Below are positions 1 through 12,116 of a stretch of DNA of 64,000 nucleotides, one piece after another (within the stretch, counting starts at the first letter, position 1; every line of letters starts with the position of its first letter). The DNA comes from Leptodactylus fallax (Eukaryota > Chordata > Amphibia > Anura > Leptodactylidae). The notes beneath the pieces are model-generated. The model did not search any database. It was not told where the DNA came from and saw only the letters and a list, made by a program, of their open reading frames with translations. The DNA lies in assembly GCA_947044405.1 (NCBI GenBank), contig CAMRHE010000457.1, positions 291,001 through 355,000 of the forward strand, read 5' to 3'. Position numbers and translations under genes: made by a program.

Positions 1-2575
1 ACTGCTCCTATGTACAAGAATATAACTACTATAATACTACTCCTATGTACAAGAATATAACTACTATAATACTACCTCCTATGTACAAGAATATAACTAC
101 TATAATACTACTCCTATGTACAAGAATATAACTACTATAATACTGCTCCTATGTACAAGAATATAACTACCATAATACTGCTCCTATGTACAAGAATATA
201 ACTACTATAATACTGCTCCTATGTACAAGAATATAACTACTATAATACTGCTCCTATGTACAAGAATATAACTACCATAATACTGCCTCCTATGTACAAG
301 AATATAACTACTATAATACTGCTGCTATGTACAAGAATATAACTACTATAATACTGCTCCTATGTACAAGAATATAACTACTATAATACTGCTCCTATGT
401 ACAAGAATATAACTACTATAATACTGCTCCTATATACAAGAATATAACTACTATAATACTGCCTCCTATGTACAAGAATATAACTACTATAATACTGCCT
501 CCTATGTACAAGAATATAACTACTATAATACTGCTCCTATGTACAAGAATATAACTACTATAATACTGCTCCTATGTACAAGAATATAACTACTATAATA
601 CTGCTCCTATGTACAAGAATATAACTACTATAATACTGCCTCCTATGTACAAGAATATAACTACTATAATACTGCTGCTATGTACAAGAATATAACTACT
701 ATAATACTGCTCCTATGTACAAGAATATAACTACTATAATACTGCTCCTATGTACAATAATATAACTACTATAATACTACCTCCTATGTACAAGAATATA
801 ACTACTATAATACTGCTCCTATATACAAGAATATAACTACTATAATACTACTCCTATGTACAAGAATATAACTACTATAATACTACTCCTATATACAAGA
901 ATATAACTACTATAATACTACCTCCTATGTACAAGAATATAACTACTATAATACTGCTCCTATGTACAAGAATATAACTACTATAATACTGCTCCTATGT
1001 ACAAGAATATAACTACTATAATACTACTCCTATGTACAAGAATATAACTACTATAATACTGCTCCTATGTACAAGAATATAACTACTATAATACTGCTCC
1101 CTATGTACAAGAATATAACTACTATAATACTGCTCCTATGTACAAGAATATAACTACTATAATACTGCTCCTATGTACAAGAATATAACTACTATAATAC
1201 TGCCCCTATGTACAAGAATATAACTACTATAATACTGCTCCTATGTACAAGAATATAACTACTATAATACTGCTCCTATGTACAAGAATATAACTACTAT
1301 AATACTGCTCCTATGTACAAGAATATAACTACTATTATACTGCCCCTATGTACAAGAATATAACTACTATAATACTACCTCCTATGTACAAGAATATAAC
1401 TACTATAATACTGCTCCTATGTACAAGAATATAACTACTATAATACTGCTCCTATGTACAATAATATAACTACTATAATACTACCTCCTATGTACAAGAA
1501 TATAACTACTATAATACTACCTCCTATGTACAAGAATATAACTACTATAATACTGTCCCCTATGTACAAGAATATAACTACTATAATACTGCCTCCTATG
1601 TACAAGAATATAACTACTATAATACTGCTCCTATGTACAAGAATATAACTACTATAATACTGCCTCCTATGTACAAGAATATAACTACTATAATACTGCC
1701 TCTATGTACAAGAATATAACTACTATAATACTGACCCCTATGTACAAGAATATAACTACTATAATACTGCTCCTATGTACAAGAATATAACTACTATAAT
1801 ACTGCTCCTATGTACAAGAATATAACTACTATAATACTGCTCCTATGTACAAGAATATAACTACTATAATACTGCTCCTATGTACAAGAATATAACTACT
1901 ATAATACTACTCCTATGTACAAGAATATAACTACTATAATACTGCCCCCTATGTACAAGAATATAACTACTATAATACTACCTCCTATGTACAAGAATAT
2001 AACTACTATAATACTGCTCCTATGTACAAGAATATAACTACTATAATACTGCTCCTATGTACAAGAATATAACTACTATAATACTGCTCCTATGTACAAG
2101 AATATAACTACTATAATACTGCTCCTATGTACAAGAATATAACTACTATAATACTGCCCCTATATACAAGAATATAACTACTATAATACTGCTCCTATAT
2201 ACAAGAATATAACTACTATAATACTGCTCCTATGTACAATAATATAACTACTATAATACTACCTCCTATGTACAAGAATATAACTACTATAATACTGCTC
2301 CTATGTACAAGAATATAACTACTATAATACTGCTCCTATGTACAAGAATATAACTACTATAATACTGCTCCTATGTACAAGAATATAACTACTATAATAC
2401 TGCTCCTATGTACAAGAATATAACTACTATAATACTGCCCCTATATACAAGAATATAACTACTATAATACTGCTCCTATATACAAGAATATAACTACTAT
2501 AATACTGCCCCCTATGTACAAGAATATAACTACTATAATACTGCCCCTATGTACAAGTAAATAACTACTATAATG
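1..2575. repeat. 35-bp minisatellite, about 73 copies
   Basis: Tandem array with a 35-36 bp unit containing the core CTATGTACAAGAATATAACT followed by ACTATAATACTG. Units differ mainly at the TGCTCC/TGCCTCC/TACTCC junction and in a few GTAC/ATAC or CAAG/CAAT changes. It starts before base 1 and decays at about 2560-2575. It ends about 100 bp before a TRAPPC1 exon, so it sits in the intron upstream of that exon. Open frames here (for example 1454-1648) are by-products of the repeat. Confidence 0.97.
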
Positions 2576-2676
2576 CTAGGTTGATATGCTGGGTTCTGGT
2601 GAGATTCCCTTTAAGCACTACCTGTAGGAGAGTTTGACCAGTTCAAGTCCAATGATCTTTAACCAGATTCCTACAG

Positions 2677-2815
2677 GAAAGATGGCTTCCTTTCTTTCCA
2701 AACCAGTAAGTACAAGCTTCACTACTACGAGACTCCCAGTGGTCTGAAGATGGTGATGAACACGGATCTGAGTGTGGGGAGCACGCGGGATGTCCTTCAT
2801 CAGATCTACAGCACG
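2677..2815 (+). CDS. TRAPPC1: TRAPPC1, penultimate coding exon (partial gene)
   Basis: TRAPPC1 (yeast Bet5) is a small longin-fold subunit of the TRAPP complexes, which tether vesicles and activate Rab1/Ypt1 in ER-Golgi traffic. This 139-bp exon follows an acceptor (CCTACAG|GAAAGATGG) and ends at a consensus donor (ACG|GTGAGA). It encodes the third base of a Met codon plus 46 residues, including the stretches KDGFLSFQTSKYKLHYYETP and RDVLHQIYST. These match the conserved middle of vertebrate TRAPPC1 from memory (human ...TSRYKLHYYETPTG...). The earlier exons, roughly the first 57 of about 145 residues, must lie left of the window beyond the minisatellite. The 1002-bp intron to the next exon is phase 0 and holds an LTR-like repeat. 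The match is strong; only a database alignment is missing. Confidence 0.93.
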
Positions 2816-3089
2816 GTGAGAGACTATAGACTGTGTGGTGGAAATGGAGAATTTAAAGAAAGACCCAAAGGATAGAATTTTCTTTCTGTGGTTGTTGATC
2901 TAGCAGAGAACTGGTATGAAATGAGTCTTGGAGAACTGCAGATCTTTCCACGTTTTCTTGCTTGGCCTTAGTTTGAGTAGAGGTTTCATGGTCTGACTAT
3001 ATCAGTATAGTGCTGGCGGCTGGTCATGTTCCTTCTGGGGGTCCCAGCTACTGACGCCATATTTAGATGGTGTCAGTACCTTCCTGTAA

Positions 3090-3662
3090 CCTCTGCAGGT
3101 CCTTCTCCTTCTGGCAGTGCCCTCTACCAGGTTGCTATGTAGACCCGCCATTCTCTGTCTCCTTCTACCAGCACTTTCCTTTAGTCTTGGGATTTCTCCT
3201 TCTGGTCTCTTCTCCCCCTCAAGATGCGCTTTCTGGCTTCTCGCTCTTATAAAGGGCCAGTGCACTCACCAAAACACTCCTCTCCCTGATAATCCGCTGT
3301 TTATAAACCTTGACTTGTTTCTGACTTCGTTGCCGATCCTGACGCAGTTCTGTTGTTCCTCCGTTTCTGACCCTGGCCTGTCTCTGACCTATGAGCCAGA
3401 GCTGCCTGTCCTAACCTTCTCCCTGTTTACGATTTTTCACGTATTCCACCATCCTCAGACCCCGGCCTGTACCTGAGCTGTCTCTTGTATAACCTTCTGG
3501 TGTTTTGCATCGGCATCTCTCTGGTCTTACGCCAGTCCACCACGTACACCAGGACCATTCCAAGAGGTAGAAACGTACAAGGGTGAATAGTGAGGAGACT
3601 GCTTAGACAACACCATTGGGAGTGTTCAAGAGTCGAATTGGTTAGTTGGTACGGTGGGTCCA
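3090..3662 (+). repeat. dispersed LTR-like repeat, copy 1 (in the TRAPPC1 intron)
   Basis: This intronic stretch shares its layout and sequence blocks with 22950-23509 and 55200-55931. Each has a TATA-like block (here CTTATAAAGGGCC near 3246), then a pyrimidine-rich run of CTGACC/CCTGxCTTG phrases, then a block with TGCTTAGACAA, and ends in GTGGGTCCA. A TATA box, a CT-rich segment and a CA end suggest a solo LTR of a retrotransposon, but no coding region, primer site or target duplication was found. The left boundary is approximate. Confidence 0.5.
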
Positions 3663-3817
3663 CTACACGGTGGGTTCAAGGGTGAGAGAGTTCTCTTTTT
3701 AGGTCCCAGTCCCGAGTGTACCACCTCATTCTATTTGTACCATTTATTGAGTCTGTAGACAATATCGATATGGATATTTCCCCCCTAATCTGCTCCGTCC
3801 CGTTTTCTCTTCCTCAG

Positions 3818-3946
3818 ATTTACGTGGAATACGTGGTGAAGAATTCTCTCTGTTCCCTCAATGAGCCCATTCAAAGTGAACTTTTCAAAAGCAAACTGGA
3901 CAGCTTTATCCGAAGTCTCCCCTACTTCTCTGCCCGGGCGGGCTAA
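3818..3946 (+). CDS. TRAPPC1: TRAPPC1, last coding exon
   Basis: This exon follows a strong polypyrimidine tract and acceptor (TCTTCCTCAG|ATTTAC) and joins the exon ending at 2815 in phase 0. It encodes 42 residues, IYVEYVVKNSLCSLNEPIQS through SLPYFSARAG, and then a TAA stop at 3944-3946. The C terminus RSLPxFSARAG and the block YVExVVKN match the vertebrate protein exactly or conservatively. The two exons together give 88 residues, the C-terminal 60% of a normal-length TRAPPC1. Nothing suggests a pseudogene: the frame is open, both splice sites are canonical and an ATTAAA signal follows. KCNAB-like first exons begin about 13.6 kb downstream in the same direction, as in mammals. Confidence 0.95.
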   Translation: MYVEYVVKNSLCSLNEPIQSELFKSKLDSFIRSLPYFSARAG

Positions 3947-4395
3947 ACCCTATCCACAGGGCATGTTGTGCCGACCTCAAGTACCCAAGACGTAGAGGAG
4001 ATGAATTATGGAGGCTCTCGTGTACCCAACCTCAGCAGGAGATGGCTTCACGTCAATCATTAAGAAATCTACTGCACACTGTCAAGTTTCCGGAGGATCT
4101 TTAACATCATGGAGTCTCCTCCTGTTTACACGTGTGACTGGTTACACATGCATGTTATATGAGGCTGAAGGACAATGGTCAGTCTTCTCGCTTATACAGT
4201 AGCATGAACAAGAGTTCTCAGCCACAGCTGTTACTAGAAGATGTTCCTGTGATTGAGAACCAACCCCAAGTGGCAGCAGCTGATTATTGTTTCCAGTGAC
4301 ATGGTCTCTGTTAAGTGTAAATGTATACCTGTCTACCTGTGTGTATACCGGGGGGTGTAAAGTTATATGTCTATTAAACTACTTAAATTACTGTA
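3947..4395 (+). other. TRAPPC1: TRAPPC1 3' UTR
   Basis: About 450 bases follow the TRAPPC1 stop with no further coding potential and run to the ATTAAA signal at 4373-4378. The exact cleavage site is inferred to be about 15-20 bases beyond it. Confidence 0.75.
4373..4378 (+). promoter_or_regulatory. TRAPPC1: ATTAAA polyadenylation signal of TRAPPC1
   Basis: ATTAAA is the commonest variant of the AATAAA signal. It is followed within 25 bases by a TG-containing segment (CTGTAACATGTGACAG). It is the only good candidate between the stop codon and the minisatellite at 4433. Confidence 0.7.
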
Positions 4396-4432
4396 ACATG
4401 TGACAGCATGGATGGAATATAGAACAATAGTA

Positions 4433-7400
4433 GGGAGCTAGGAGTCTGCCCCTCCTCCTATAGGGTGATACAGACGGAAGGGAGCTATGAGTCTGCTCCT
4501 CCTCCTATAGGGCGATACAGACAGAAGGGAGCTATGAGTCTGCTCCTCCTCCTATAGGGCGATACAGACAGAAGGGAGCTATGAGTCTGCTCCTCCTCCT
4601 CCTATAGGGTGATACAGACAGAAGGGAACTATGAGTCTGCCCCTCCTCCTATAGGGTGATACAGACGGAAGGGAGCTGTGAGTCTGCTCCTCCTCCTATA
4701 GGGCGATACAGACAGAAGGGAGCTATGAGTCTGCTCCTCCTCCTATAGGGTGATACAGACAGAAGGGAGCTATGTCTGCCCCTCCTCCTATAGGGTGATA
4801 CAGACAGAAGGGAGCTATGAGTCTGCTCCTCCTCCTATAGGGTGATACAGACAGAAGGGATCTATGAGTCTGCCCCTCCTCCTATAGGGCGATACAGACA
4901 GAAGGGAGCTATGAGTCTGCTCCTCCTCCTATAGGGCGATACAGACAGAAGGGAGCTATGAGTCTGCCCCTCCTCCTATAGGGCGATACAGACAGAAGGG
5001 AGCTATGAGTCTGCTCCTCCTCCTATAGGGTGATACAGACAGAAGGGAGCTATGAGTCTGCTCCTCCTCCTATAGGGCGATACAGACAGAAGGGAGCTAT
5101 GAGTCTGATCCTCCTCCTATAGGGGATACGGACAGAAGGAGCTATGAGTCTGCCCCTCCTCCTATAGGGTGATACAGACAGAAGGGAGCTATGAGTCTGC
5201 CCCTCCTCCTATAGGGCGATACAGACAGAAGGGAGCTATGAGTCTGCCCCTCCTCCTATAGTGTGATAAAGACAGAAGGGAGCTGTGAGTCTGCCCCTCC
5301 TCCTATAGGGCGATACAGACAGAAGGGAGCTATGAGTCTGCTCCTCCTCCTATAGGGCGATACAGACAGAAGGGAGCTATGAGTCTGCCCCTCCTCCTAT
5401 AGTGTGATACAGACAGAAGGGAGCTGTGAGTCTGCCCCTCCTCCTATAGGGCGATACAGACGGAAGGGAGCTGTGAGTCTACCCCTCCTCCTATAGGGCG
5501 ATACAGATGGAAGGGAGCTATGAGTCTGCCCCTCCTCCTATAGGGTGATACAGAAGGGAGCTATGAGTCTGCCCCTCCCCCTATAGGGCGATACAGACAG
5601 AAGGGAGCTATGAGTTTGCCCCTCCTCCTATAGGGTGATACAGACAGAAGGGAGCTATGAGTCTGCCCCTCCTCCTATAGGGTGATACAGACAGAAGGGA
5701 GCTATGAGTGCTCCTCCTCCTATAGGGTGATACAGACAGAAGAGAGCTATGAGTCTGCGCCTCCTCCTATAGGGCGATACAGACAGAAAGGAGCTATGAG
5801 TCTGCCCCTCCTCCTATAGGGTGATACAGAAGGGAGCTATGAGTCTGCCCCTCCTCCTATAGGGCGATACAGACGGAAGGGAGCTATGAGTCTGCCCCTC
5901 CTCCTATAGGGCGATACAGACGGAAGGGAGCTATGAGTCTGCTCCTCCTCCTATAGGGCGATACAGACGGAAGGGAGCTATGAGTCTGCCCCTCCTCCTA
6001 TAGGGCAAAACAGACGGAAGGGAGCTATGAGTCTGCTCCTCCTCCTATAGGGCGATACAGACGGAAGGGAGCTATGAGTCTGCTCCTCCTCCTATAGGGC
6101 GATACAGACGGAAGGGAGCTATGAGTCTGCCCCTCCTCCTATAGGGCGATACAGACGGAAGGGAGCTATGAGTCTGCCCCTCCTCCTATAGGGCGATACA
6201 GACGGAAGGGAGCTATGAGTCTGCCCCTCCTCCTATAGGGCGATACAGACGGAAGGGAGCTATGAGTCGGCTCCTCCTCCTATAGGGCGATACAGACGGA
6301 AGGGAGCTATGAGTCTGCCCCTCCTCCTATAGGGCGATACAGACGGAAGGGAGCTATGAGTCTGCCCCTCCTCCTATAGGGCGATACAGACGGAAGGGAG
6401 CTATGAGTCTGCCCCTCCTCCTATAGGGCGATACAGACGGAAGGGAGCTATGAGTCTGCCCCTCCTCCTATAGGGCGATACAGACGGAAGGGAGCTATGA
6501 GTCTGCCCCTCCTCCTATAGGGCGATACAGACAGAAGGGAGCTATGAGTCTGCTCCTCCTCCTATAGGGCGATACAGACAGAAGGGAGCTATGAGTCTGA
6601 TCCTCCTCCTATAGGGGATACGGACAGAAGGAGCTATGAGTCTTCTCCTCCTCCTATAGGGCGATACAGAAGGGAGCTATGAGTCTGCTCCTCCTCCTAT
6701 AGGGTGATACAGACAGAAGGGAGCTATGAGTCTGCCCCTCCTCCTATAGGGTGATACAGACAGAAGGGAGCTATGAGTCTGCCCCTCCTCCTATAGGGCG
6801 ATACAGACAGAAGGGAGCTATGAGTCTGCCCCTCCTCCTATAGTGTGATACAGACAGAAGGGAGCTGTGAGTCTGCCCCTCCTCCTATAGGGCGATACAG
6901 ACAGAAGGGAGCTATGAGTCTGCTCCTCCTCCTATAGGGCGATACAGACAGAAGGGAGCTATGAGTCTGCTCCTCCTCCTCTAGGGTGATACAGACAGAA
7001 GGGAGCTATGAGTCTGCCCCTCCTCCTATAGTGTGATACAGACAGAAGGGAGCTGTGAGTCTGCCCCTCCTCCTATAGGGCGATACAGACAGAAGGGAGC
7101 TGTGAGTCTACCCCCTCCTCCTATAGGGCGATACAGATGGAAGGGAGCTATGAGTCTGCCCCTCCTCCTATAGGGTGATACAGAAGGGAGCTATGAGTCT
7201 GCCCCTCCCCCTATAGGGCGATACAGACAGAAGGGAGCTATGAGTCTGCCCCTCCTCCTATAGGGTGATACAGACAGAAGGGAGCTATGAGTCTGCCCCT
7301 CCTCCTATAGGGTGATACAGACAGAAGGGAGCTATGAGTGCTCCTCCTCCTCTAGGGTGATACAGACAGAAGAGAGCTATGAGTCTGCGCCTCCTCCTAT

Positions 7401-9318
7401 AGGGCGATACAGACAGAAAGGAGCTATGAGTCTGCCCCTCCTCCTATAGGGTGATACAGAAGGGAGCTATGAGTCTGCCCCTCCTCCTATAGGGCGATAC
7501 AGACAGAAGGGAGCTATGAGTCTGCCCCTCCTCCTATAGGGCGATACAGACAGAAGGGAGCTATGAGTCTGCTCCTCCTCCTATAGGGCGATACAGACAG
7601 AAGGGAGCTATGAGTCTGCCCCTCCTCCTATAGGGCGATACAGACGGAAGGGAGCTATGAGTCTGCTCCTCCTCCTATAGGGCGATACAGACGGAAGGGA
7701 GCTATGAGTCTGCTCCTCCTCCTATAGGGCGATACAGACGGAAGGGAGCTATGAGTCTGCCCCTCCTCCTATAGGGCGATACAGACGGAAGGGAGCTATG
7801 AGTCTGCCCCTCCTCCTATAGGGCGATACAGACAGAAGGGAGCTATGAGTCTGCCCCTCCTCCTATAGGGCGATACAGACGGAAGGGAGCTATGAGTCGG
7901 CTCCTCCTCCTATAGGGCGATACAGACGGAAGGGAGCTATGAGTCTGCCCCTCCTCCTATAGGGCGATACAGACGGAAGGGAGCTATGAGTCTGCCCCTC
8001 CTCCTCCTATAGGGCGATACAGACAGAAGGGAGCTATGAGTCTGCCCCTCCTCCTCCTATAGGGCGATACAGACAGAAGGGAGCTATGAGTCTGCTCCTC
8101 CTCCTATAGGGCGATACAGACAGAAGGGAGCTATGAGTCTGCTCATCCTCCTCCTATAGGGCGATACAGACAGAAGGGAGCTATGAGTCTGCCCCTCCTC
8201 CTCCTATAGGGCGATACAGACAGAAGGGAGCTATGAGTCTGCTCCTCCTCCTATAGGGCGATACAGACAGAAGGGAGCTATGAGTCTGCTCCTCCTCCTC
8301 CTATAGGGTGATACAGACAGAAGGGAGCTATGAGTCTGCCCCTCCTCCTATAGGGTGATACAGACGGAAGGGAGCTGTGAGTCTGCCCCTCCTCCTATAG
8401 GGCGATACAGACGGAAGGGAGCTGTGAGTCTGCTCCTCCTCCTATAGGGCGATACAGACAGAAGGGAGCTATGAGTCTGCTCTTCCTCCCCCTATAGGGT
8501 GATACAGACAGAAGGGAGCTATGAGTCTGCTCCTCCTCCTATAGGGTGATACAGACAGAAGGGAGCTATGTCTGCCCCTCCTCCTATAGGGTGATACAGA
8601 CAGAAGGGAGCTATGAGTCTGCCCCTCCTCCTCCTATAGGGCGATACAGACAGAAGGGAGCTATGAGTCTGCCCCTCCTCCTCCTATAGGGCGATACAGA
8701 CAGAAGGGAGCTATGAGTCTGCCCCTCCTCCTCCTCCTATAGGGTGATACAGACAGAAGGGAGCTATGAGTCTGCCCCTCCTCCTATAGGGTGATACAGA
8801 CAGAAGGGAGCTATGAGTCTGCTCCTCCTCCTATAGGGTGATACAGACAGAAGGGAGCTATGAGTCTGCTCCTCCTCCTATAGGGTGATACAGACAGAAG
8901 GGAGCTATGAGTATGCTCCTCCTCCTATAGGGCGATACAGACAGAAGGGAGCTATGAGTCTGCTCCTCCTCCTATAGGGCGATACAGACAGAAGGGAGCT
9001 ATGAGTCTGCTCCTCCTCCTATAGGGCGATACAGACAGAAGGGAGCTATGAGTCTGCTCCTCCTCCTATAGGGTGATACAGACAGAAGGGAGCTATGAGT
9101 CTGCCCCTCCTCCTATAGGGTGATACAGACAGAAGGGAGCTATGAGTCTGCTCCTCCTCCTATAGGGCGATACAGACAGAAGGGAGCTATGAGTCTGCTC
9201 CTCCTACTATAGGGTGATAGACAGAAGGGAGCTATGAGTCTGCCCCTCCTCCTATAGGGCGATACAGACAGAAGGGAGCTATGAGTCTGCCCCTCCTCCT
9301 ATAGGGTGATACAGACAG
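4433..9318. repeat. 48-bp minisatellite, about 100 copies, with internal duplication
   Basis: The unit reads GGGAGCTATGAGTCTGCCCC then TCCTCCTATAGGGCGATACA and GACAGAAG. Alternating variants are GACAG/GACGG, GCCCC/GCTCC and GGGCG/GGGTG, with some TCC-triplet expansions. A long block carrying rare variants at about 5101-5860 recurs at about 6593-7490. The array begins about 40 bp past the inferred TRAPPC1 cleavage site. Confidence 0.97.
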
Positions 9319-9467
9319 TCAATGAATCACTATATGTGCTGTTAGATGGACATGTGACCTCCCCTCTATTCACTTCCATGGGACTTCTGGAATAATATCC
9401 GTCTGTCTCATTGAAGTGGTGGTCGGTCACACGTGTGGACACAAGTCAGTTCATGGGGAACTTGATC

Positions 9468-9665
9468 TTACGGCTTGGAATCCCAAGGTGTGTATGTGCG
9501 GGGATTTCTGCGCATGGCGCTCATACTCATTACTGAATAAATCGAGATTTTCATGAATATCTTGCTCTCAGTAGCACAAGAAACATGCGGCCTGATGTTG
9601 TCCTCTTGAAAAACAGCTCTTGGAACTCTTTGGAGAAATGACTGGACCACTGGTTCTACAACCAC
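9468..9665 (-). pseudogene. fragment of a Tc1/IS630-type transposase
   Basis: A 65-codon minus-strand frame contains VFQEDNIRPH preceded by VVEPVVQSFLQRVP. This matches the block around the second catalytic Asp of Tc1/mariner-type transposases (consensus FQQDNARPH). The first Asp block, the Glu block, the DNA-binding domain and inverted ends were not found, so this is a decayed fragment. Its neighbours are the end of the 48-bp array and a LINE remnant. It could instead derive from a related IS630-like family, since the motif alone does not separate them. Confidence 0.6.
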
Positions 9666-9911
9666 ATCAATGTTTCGCCAAACTGTTAGTGTATCTGAAA
9701 TGAAGACTAGAGGGGTCTAGCTAGCATACATTATGCCACCCAACACCATAATCCCAGGAGTAGGACCCATGTGATGTTTCCATGTGAAGGCCCACGTGGT
9801 CTCCAGACCGATCTCCGGCTATCATCGAATCTGAGAGAAAAGTGGGACTCATTGCTGAAGAGTATAGACTCCCATTCCAGCCTTCATTGCTGTCTTGCTG
9901 TGCATCATAAT

Positions 9912-11290
9912 CGCCTTTCAAAGTGTTTCAAGCACCCTTCCACCTGTGCACTTGATTTAATCCCATCCCACCTTATCATTACTATTATGTTTGTCTCAGC
10001 CCTAACCCACCTCTTCATCCCGTCACTAACTTCTGCCATCTCCCCTTCCTCTTTTAACCATTCAGCCATTACTCCCATCCTTCGAATCCAGCCTTCGAAT
10101 CCCTCGTCCTCGTCCAGCTGCCTCACTTCTGTTTGCCTCAAAACTCCTTAAACATGTCCACCTTGAACTGTCCTCCTTCACCTTTTCGTCCAGCTCACTT
10201 TAACCAGCTGCAATCTTGCTCTTGATGCCACCACTCTATCGAAACACCCTAACCAAAATCACGGATCTGTTATCTGCTAAAGTCCAACAACATCTGTGCT
10301 TCCTCTTCTAGACCTTTCCTTCGCCTTCAACACAGTCAACCACATGTTCCGGTCATTCCTTGGAATCGTAGACTTGGCCTCCTCCTTGTATCTTCACACC
10401 TCAACCAGCCAAACACAGCGTCTCCCACACACCATGTATACTTTTGGCCTAGGACATTTCATTGGGCCCACTTCTTTTAGCACCACTTTTATACTCATGA
10501 CACTAAAATTTACCTCTCTGGCTCGTGTTACCTCTCTGTTGGCCAGAGTTCGAGAGTGCCTATCAGCTATATTGTCCTTCTTCTACTTTCTAAATCTCTC
10601 AACATGAAGAAAACTAAATTTGTCATGTTCCTCTATCACAGCCCTCACCTTCCAGACCTATCAGTCATAAGTGCTCCACACAGTCCCCAGTCTCACAAGT
10701 CCAAAACCTTGATTCTGCCCTATCTGTCAAATAACACATACAAACCCTTACCATCTCCTACTTCCAACTTCTTGAATGTCTTTAATTCACTCTCTCCTTA
10801 ACTTTGAATCAACAAAAATGTCATTAGATGCCCTCATGATCTATTGCGTAGACCCCTGCTATATCCTTGTATGTGACCGAACATCTACCACTCTTGTGCC
10901 TCCCCATCCACTCGTAATTCTGCTGCTTGGTTAATTCACTATTCCCCATTCTTCATTGGCAACTTGAGTTCCAAACCATCATGCAAGGTTGTTCACAACC
11001 TGTTCCCTCCACACATCTCTCACCAAATCTCCTGATACCTCCCCACATGTAATCTCCAATATACAGAAGACGCTTTTTCTATTCTAAGATCTCTCGTGCA
11101 TCCTCCATACCCTGGAACTTACTACCCCAACACACAAGTCTCCAACTTCAAAAAACATCAAAAGCAACCAGAAAAATCACCTCTTCAGATAAGCCCCCAA
11201 CCAGAAATAACCCTGCCACCACTGTCTCATCGTATCGGCAGCTTCTACCCTCACCTGCTCTCTCCATTACCAAAACTAAAAGGTTGATTT
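9912..11290 (+). mobile_element. decayed CR1/L2-type LINE, reverse-transcriptase and C-terminal part
   Basis: Non-LTR retrotransposon remnant read in several frames. In order: a block CALDLIPSHL (9940-9975) that in CR1/L2 elements precedes the polymerase; LLDLSFAFNTVNH (about 10305-10345), the DLSxAFDTVDH motif of RT; a YTHDTKIYLSG block (from 10490) standing for YADDTKIYLS, with the first catalytic Asp lost; LNMKKTKFVMF (about 10598); an RNSAAW block (about 10913); and the C-terminal phrases PPHISHQIS and SLRSL. Frameshifts and stops break it throughout, so it is inactive. Clade placement (L2 or CR1) comes from motif memory. Confidence 0.75.
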
Positions 11291-11359
11291 GGCAGGCTCG
11301 ATGATTTGAAGGACAGAGTTAGGAGTATAATGGAGGAAATCCAGTAACGTTTCCAATTC

Positions 11360-11570
11360 TCTCCTTATGCTAGGTTCACACTAGCGATCGTCTCACTGGT
11401 CATTCGGGTCTGCATGGGGACCCAAAAAACTATACATTAAAATGGGGTCTGCCGGGTGTCCGTTGGGTTTCCGCCAAAACTGACGTTGAGAAAAGTCCTC
11501 CATGTAGAACTTTTCTCTCCGCTGATTTTAGACGGAATCTGTGGTGGAGTGGATGTAAACCAAGCCTTAG
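11360..11570. repeat. probable MITE end (GGTTCACACTAGCG type)
   Basis: The stretch begins TAGGTTCACACTAGCG, which resembles the terminal repeat of the foldback element at 29543-29951 (GGTTCACACTTGCGC). No matching inverted end was found downstream, so this appears to be a truncated copy of a related family. Confidence 0.4.
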
Positions 11571-11707
11571 ACATTCGTAACGCCTACAGCACCGATGACA
11601 AAATATGTTTGAGGCATGTGCTGAGGTCACTGTCGTCTGTGTTTGTAGGTCGGGGGTTGTACAGACATTGATTCGTCCAAGGCACTTGACAAGGTACCAT
11701 TTGTCAC

Positions 11708-12108
11708 TAGAGATGAGCAAAGTTTTAAAAAATTTGACTCGGCAACTTCGACGAATTTTCCAATACAATTCTCTTCGATCCGAATTAATTTGCGACGAAT
11801 AAACAGCTATTTCCTGTCTGCAGAGAGCCGGCGTGGGCGGCAAAATGGCGGAAGCCCTTGGATGCCGCGGTCATATCTCTCTCCAGCACGGACAACTTTT
11901 ATTCATGTGGAAGGATCTGCTAACAAGCAAAGACACGTCTACCCAATCACATCACTAGAGAACATCATGTGACCGTCTGATGTCACAAAGGTCCTTACTA
12001 AATATTTGTTACCGCGAAGCATCAGGAAATCCGGAATCCATGCGAATTGAAGATTTCCTGAAATTCGGATCGAATTCCACTTCTGCAGCTTCGATTCGCT
12101 CATATCTA
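11708..12108. mobile_element. hAT-type MITE with 8-bp target duplication
   Basis: A 401-bp element begins TAGAGATGAGC and ends GCTCATATCTA (imperfect inverted repeats). It is flanked by TTTGTCAC (11700-11707) and TTTGTAAC (12109-12116), an 8-bp duplication with one mismatch. An 8-bp duplication is typical of hAT elements. There is no transposase frame, so it is non-autonomous. Confidence 0.72.
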
Positions 12109-12116
12109 TTTGTAAC

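Noticed and set aside
1454..1648. 64-codon frame with repeated MYKNITTIIL
   Set aside because: It is a read-through of the 35-bp array with no independent evidence of a gene.
3002..3265. Open frames on both strands in the TRAPPC1 intron
   Set aside because: They overlap on opposite strands, lie in the LTR-like repeat and show no motif.
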